Shown here piece by piece: positions 60,349-64,000 of a DNA stretch of 64,000 nucleotides. Every line of letters begins with the position of its first letter. Positions within the stretch are counted from its first letter, which is position 1. The position numbers and the translations under genes are program-made. Source of the stretch: Mycogone perniciosa (taxonomy: Eukaryota > Ascomycota > Sordariomycetes > Hypocreales > Hypocreaceae); NCBI GenBank assembly GCA_025331125.1, contig JAOALB010000026.1, forward strand, positions 310,001 through 374,000, in the 5' to 3' direction. A model generated the notes under the pieces. That model ran no database searches. It was not told the DNA's origin and saw only the letters and a list, made by a program, of their open reading frames with translations.

Positions 60349-61403
60349 ATTGTAGGATATAATAAGCTTGTGGCAGAATAAAGAAAGATTGATTTCCAAA
60401 AACTAGAACCTGTTGTCGAGAGAATAGTGGGAAACTGCTTGTGGTCCGAGAGAGGGAGACTGTTGAGGCAAAACTCACGGGAATCTCTCTCAATTTATCC
60501 TCAAAGGCCACAAAAATAGGCCTAGAGGAAAGAAATCGCCTCTATTCTCTTGGTCAGTGCACCGACAGACTGACCCTTGGCGGAACCTTGCCACAAACCA
60601 CGGTGAGCAGGGGACGGGATCTCTGGCCATGGACTATTGTTTGAGGAAGAGCGAGAGAACCAATATGCTTCGACGATATGATATGCTAGTATGCTAGGGG
60701 GGATCACCCGTGTATGCCAAGGCAACTTCTGCCAGTCGGAAGCAAAGGCGCGCCATATGGATTCCCTCAAGTAACATTTGCGGTCACTGGAAAAGGCCTG
60801 ACTCGTATCTTCTCACACGCCTTTGCAAGGCAACCGGATCAAAAAAGAAACAGTGCAGCATGTAATGTCGGTAGGCATCACATCAAAATGACCAAGTACC
60901 AGGGTTAGCCAACAGCTGGAGGATTGGACACTCTGTTTGTACGAGTACTCCGTAGCCCCGTTCCCCTGTCTGCTCGTGGCGGTACACCAGTACTCTATAG
61001 TCGCTAATAAACCGGACTCTGCCTGTATTGGGAGATTTTGCCATCCTGGTGTCAAAGAGCCTCCCTATACCAAATCAGGGGGTTTCTTTGACTCATCTGA
61101 CTTGGTGATCGGATGGAAGCTGGGAAACCATAGGGCTGGTGCTCCGCACACTTGGGACAAGATGGCGAGATCTCTGTGCATGCTTCGTTTAACCGACCGA
61201 CTCCCGTAAGTTGTAACGGCAACCCTGACGGCTGCTCCACCCTGGAGGATCGTCGTCGGGACTAAGCATCCCTACTGGTTCCACTGGCGGCACTAGTTTG
61301 ATTTCCAGCCTCACTCATGTTGCGTGAATCGGTGATCTCTGATGAGAAATCTTGCCAGACAGTCCTCTTACCACAACAGTGAATATTTGGAGGTTGTGCA
61401 AGG

Positions 61404-61443
61404 TAGAGAGAGAGAGAGGGAGAGAGAGAGGGAGAGAGAGAGA
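61404..61443. repeat. GA-rich microsatellite
   Basis: An almost uninterrupted (AG)n tract with periodic GGG interruptions, purine on the plus strand. Confidence 0.9.
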
Positions 61444-61947
61444 ACCACAAAAAATCATCCAGGCCGTATCCTATAAACAAGACCGAAAGATTCCAAGCCG
61501 GCACAGAGAATTCACGTGCTACCACAAGTACAAATGGTCCAGGCTTTGTTTTCTTGGCAGCAGGGTTTGCACCGTGCCTCTATACGAGTTCTGTCGGTTA
61601 GAAGCGTGTGAGCGTCTCAAAACTGTGGTGGTCGTAGCCGCCAGTAATAGCAACAATTTTCCTTGGACCATAGGATTTCTGGTGTTCCCATCAAGCAATC
61701 CTAGCTGGTCAAGGTCCCCTGGCCTGTCAAGGACCGTCATACATTGTGCGGGTACCGGGCAGGACATGAAGGCCCGAAAGTAGTAGGGGTATCGTGTGTA
61801 TTCTATTCATAGGATTTTTTTCTCGCTCACTCGTACGGGGTACTTGTAGTATGTATACCGGGCAATCTAATCGGATGTTTTAGTACAGCAAGCTTTACAA
61901 AAGAAGAGGAGAGCGCTTTGGTGTCGCTTCTTACACGCTGAAGTGCC

Positions 61948-63639
61948 TTAATTCTTTCCATCCTCTGCTTTCCACTCCTCCTCAGTCATATGATACCATT
62001 GCGAAAGGCTTGTAAACATTGCCCACACCTCTCCGGAAACGATGAGGTGCAAAAGCTCAGTTCCGAGATAGTTGATGGCTGAGGTCCAACTCAAACCACT
62101 CAGTAGGCTCACGTTGTATATACCTTCGCAAGGAAGGCGGTGGCTCGAAAGATGTGCCCGAGCGATGAGACACAAAGCAGCCGAGTCGTGAGGAGTGACC
62201 AAAATTCGAGTGATTGCGTTTGTGAGTATTTCAGTCGTCATTAAAGCAGGCAACCGAGTTAGCGGGGTATCTAGGTATGTCGGCAGCACGCTTGCAGATG
62301 TTCTCGAATCTGCCGCTATGCTTGGGCGTAATTCAGCAGACCAAAGTCCAGGCGGGCTTGCGTCTGTACTCTCTGTTGCCTCAACATCAAAGCTTATAAG
62401 AGTGGCTCTTACACCATCGTTGTCCTCCTCATCGCTTGCATATTCATCGCCTCTTGCTGAAAATATGCTTGGACGCCGAACAGCTTCCACAGGCTCGCCA
62501 TCACCTGGGAACTGGCCATCCATAACTGCCAAGGGTACGCCATCCTCAATGCCATTTGGCTCGCTGGAGGCTTCGGTCATGAAAGGCTGCGACACAGATT
62601 CTGAAGCCGGCAAGATCTGTTTGCCGCGAAAAGTGGTGCTTGGAAGACACTTGTATATCTGCTTCCATATCTGAGGTTTGCAATCCCTGACCATCCTCCG
62701 TGTGAGAACCCAAGCAAAGAATGGAGTCGCAGAGATGAAGACGCTGCTTAGCCATCGTAGTATCGAAACAGGGCTGAAACCGTCGGGAGGAGGGGGCGCC
62801 ATGATCGGAGACTCTTGGCTGAACGGGATGAAGTAGGAAGGCCTCGGGAACCAGTGACTGCTCGGGATCAGGCCAAGTCTTTGCATAGCGGCATATAGCT
62901 CCAGGTGAACTTGGACGTAGGACCAAACGTGTTGGATCCTATGATTTCATTTTAGCAAATGCCATCTCAATTCTGGGAACATTTAATTGGCAACGTACCA
63001 ACGCCGGGCTGACGTTTTGCCTTTCTCTCCGAGGCGTAGTCGAATGATGGACCGCTCGATATAGTTGGATACCAAACTTGCCGGTGCTCCAGCGAAGATG
63101 TCTCTAGAAAATGAGAAGTCCTTTCTGGACTGTTGGTAAAGCTCCCAAAACGGGATCTCAGAATACCTTTTATAGATCTGTATTAGTTAGAATGATAAGG
63201 ATCAGTATCGTTCTGGTAAGGATGTGTCTCACTAAGATTCTTTCTCTAAGACCATTGACACCAAAGATGCCGACCGCTTCAATACATCGTTTTGACGAGG
63301 ATGTTAGTTTAGAACCCATGGACTCTTCATATGCTGCATGCCGACGCTGTGAGTCGACTTCGGGCCCAGGATGTTCTGGCTCGGCCACGCCTATTACAAG
63401 CATGACTTGATTGTGAGATCTGATGATATTCCGGTTGATCCTCATAGTGTCAGGGTTAATAGGGCGACCACCGTGGTCATACTGTTGTGGCGGCGCCCGA
63501 GGGTCCTCCTCGCCTTCTCCTTCAACAGCATCATCATATGGTGAGCGGCCCTAGATACATGTGAGCTTTCCAGCTATTTGTTAGAGCCCCGGCCGTTTCT
63601 TACCAGGGCCTGGGCCGTTAACGGGCCTTGCATCCCCAT
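61948..63639 (-). CDS. Conserved-looking membrane protein of unknown function
   Basis: Exons 63639-63604, 63550-63233, 63177-62999 and 62938-61948 close exactly to 507 residues. The sequence opens MGMQGPLTAQALGRSPYDD. A GGRPINPDTMRINRNIIRSHNQVMLVIGVAEP segment and a WELYQQSRKDFSFSRDIFAG stretch follow, then IQHVWSYVQVHLELYAAMQRLGL. A hydrophobic region (VSILRWLSSVFISATPFFAWVL) is followed by a long acidic, Ser-rich loop. The C-terminal helical part (TRLPALMTTEILTNAITRIL, SGLSWTSAINYLGTELLHLIVSGEVW) ends in an acidic tail. I do not recognise the family. Clean splicing and patchy amphipathic regions argue for a real membrane-associated protein. It is divergent from UTP13, 250 bp away. Confidence 0.72.
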
Positions 63640-63889
63640 ATTCACGTGTTGAATTGGTAGGTGAGTATTTGAGCATCTCAAAACATGATCAAGACGTAGC
63701 CGTTACTGATACGCGTTCCATTGAACATCTAGGCACGAACTGACCATGCTGAGGGTGGTCACGTGATGGATTCTTGGAGGTGGGGCCAGATCTGACTCAG
63801 CAGTCTGCTTACCCATTCTGAGAAGCTATCAAAGAAAATTCATGACAAGATCCTGTCACACCTTTGCGCTGTGAACTGTCGTCGTCAAA

Positions 63890-64000
63890 ATGGCAACAAA
63901 ACAGCCCTTGAAGACGACATTTGATGTCGACCGCGTTATCCGACCAGTTTATACAGGTGGCTCCATATCAATTGACAATGGGGCCCAAATTTTAGCAACA
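63890..64000 (+). CDS. UTP13: U3 snoRNP/SSU processome protein Utp13, N-terminus (cut by window end)
   Basis: The first 37 codons (MATKQPLKTTFDVDRVIRP, then VYTGGSISIDNGAQILAT) match the start of the fungal WD40 protein Utp13. Utp13 is part of the UTPB subcomplex in the nucleolus, needed for 18S rRNA maturation. Only the start of the first beta-propeller blade is present; the rest lies beyond the right edge. One ACGCGT is at 63711-63716 in the shared upstream region. Confidence 0.75.
   Translation, partial: MATKQPLKTTFDVDRVIRPVYTGGSISIDNGAQILAT

Larger units (their letters stand above)
59328..61947. other. Intergenic region; one possible tiny gene and a GA microsatellite
   Basis: No large gene is seen. 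One TACTCCGTA lies at 60946-60954. A GA-rich microsatellite lies at about 61404-61443. The only coding-like item is the short Pro/Lys-rich frame listed next. Confidence 0.5.

Overview
This is nuclear DNA of a filamentous ascomycete (Pezizomycotina). Genes are interrupted by short (about 50-80 nt) GT-AG introns with CTAAC/CTGAC-type branch points. The gene set is fungal: a DFG5-type GH76 mannanase, an Ams2/Spt21 protein, a ccg-6-like GPI cell-wall protein, an N-terminal Utp13 fragment and a GARP Vps54. SmD2, farnesyl diphosphate synthase and MFAP1 read like Sordariomycete, perhaps Hypocrealean, proteins. That placement is from memory of the families, not from a search.

Layout. 1-1374 (-): ATP-dependent DNA ligase-like gene, apparently frame-disrupted and running off the left edge. 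3018-4647 (+): DUF4048-like protein. 5804-6741: unresolved coding-like stretch. 7057-8830 (-): secreted TIM-barrel glycosidase-like protein. 11413-12922 (+): DFG5/GH76. 13928-15737 (+): dihydroxyacetone kinase with a GC-AG intron. 15937-16545 (-): SmD2. 16942-18523 (+): 3-hydroxyisobutyryl-CoA hydrolase. 19798-23738 (+): Ams2/Spt21 with an expanded GATA-like finger. 24445-26526 (+): Pol12. 26667-28070 (-): MFAP1. 29456-30690 (+): RmlD/MAT2B-like reductase. 32312-34958 (+): RA-PH protein. 35897-37026 (-): ERG20. 37681-39868 (+): APC8/Cdc23. 40286-40948 (-): ccg-6-like wall protein with a C-run frameshift. 40949-47084: gene desert. 47085-47588 (+): small secreted protein. 48920-52347 (-): Vps54. 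52889-55231 (+): MCM5. 58185-59327 (-): DUF6594-like membrane protein. 61948-63639 (-): unknown membrane protein. 63890-64000 (+): start of Utp13.

This is mostly an ordinary housekeeping segment, not a biosynthetic cluster. Two themes link genes. MCM5 and POL12 both have paired ACGCGT (MluI cell-cycle box) sites close upstream, as expected for G1/S replication genes. DFG5, the ccg-6-like protein and two other secreted proteins point to cell-wall and extracellular functions.

The most unusual signal is non-coding. A 9-mer family, TACGGAGTA plus its sister TACGAAGTA (with reverse complements), occurs about 35 times. All copies are outside coding exons, and they concentrate in the long intergenic stretches. 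Some form tandem arrays, and one pair forms a perfect 16-bp palindrome. Chance would give about one.
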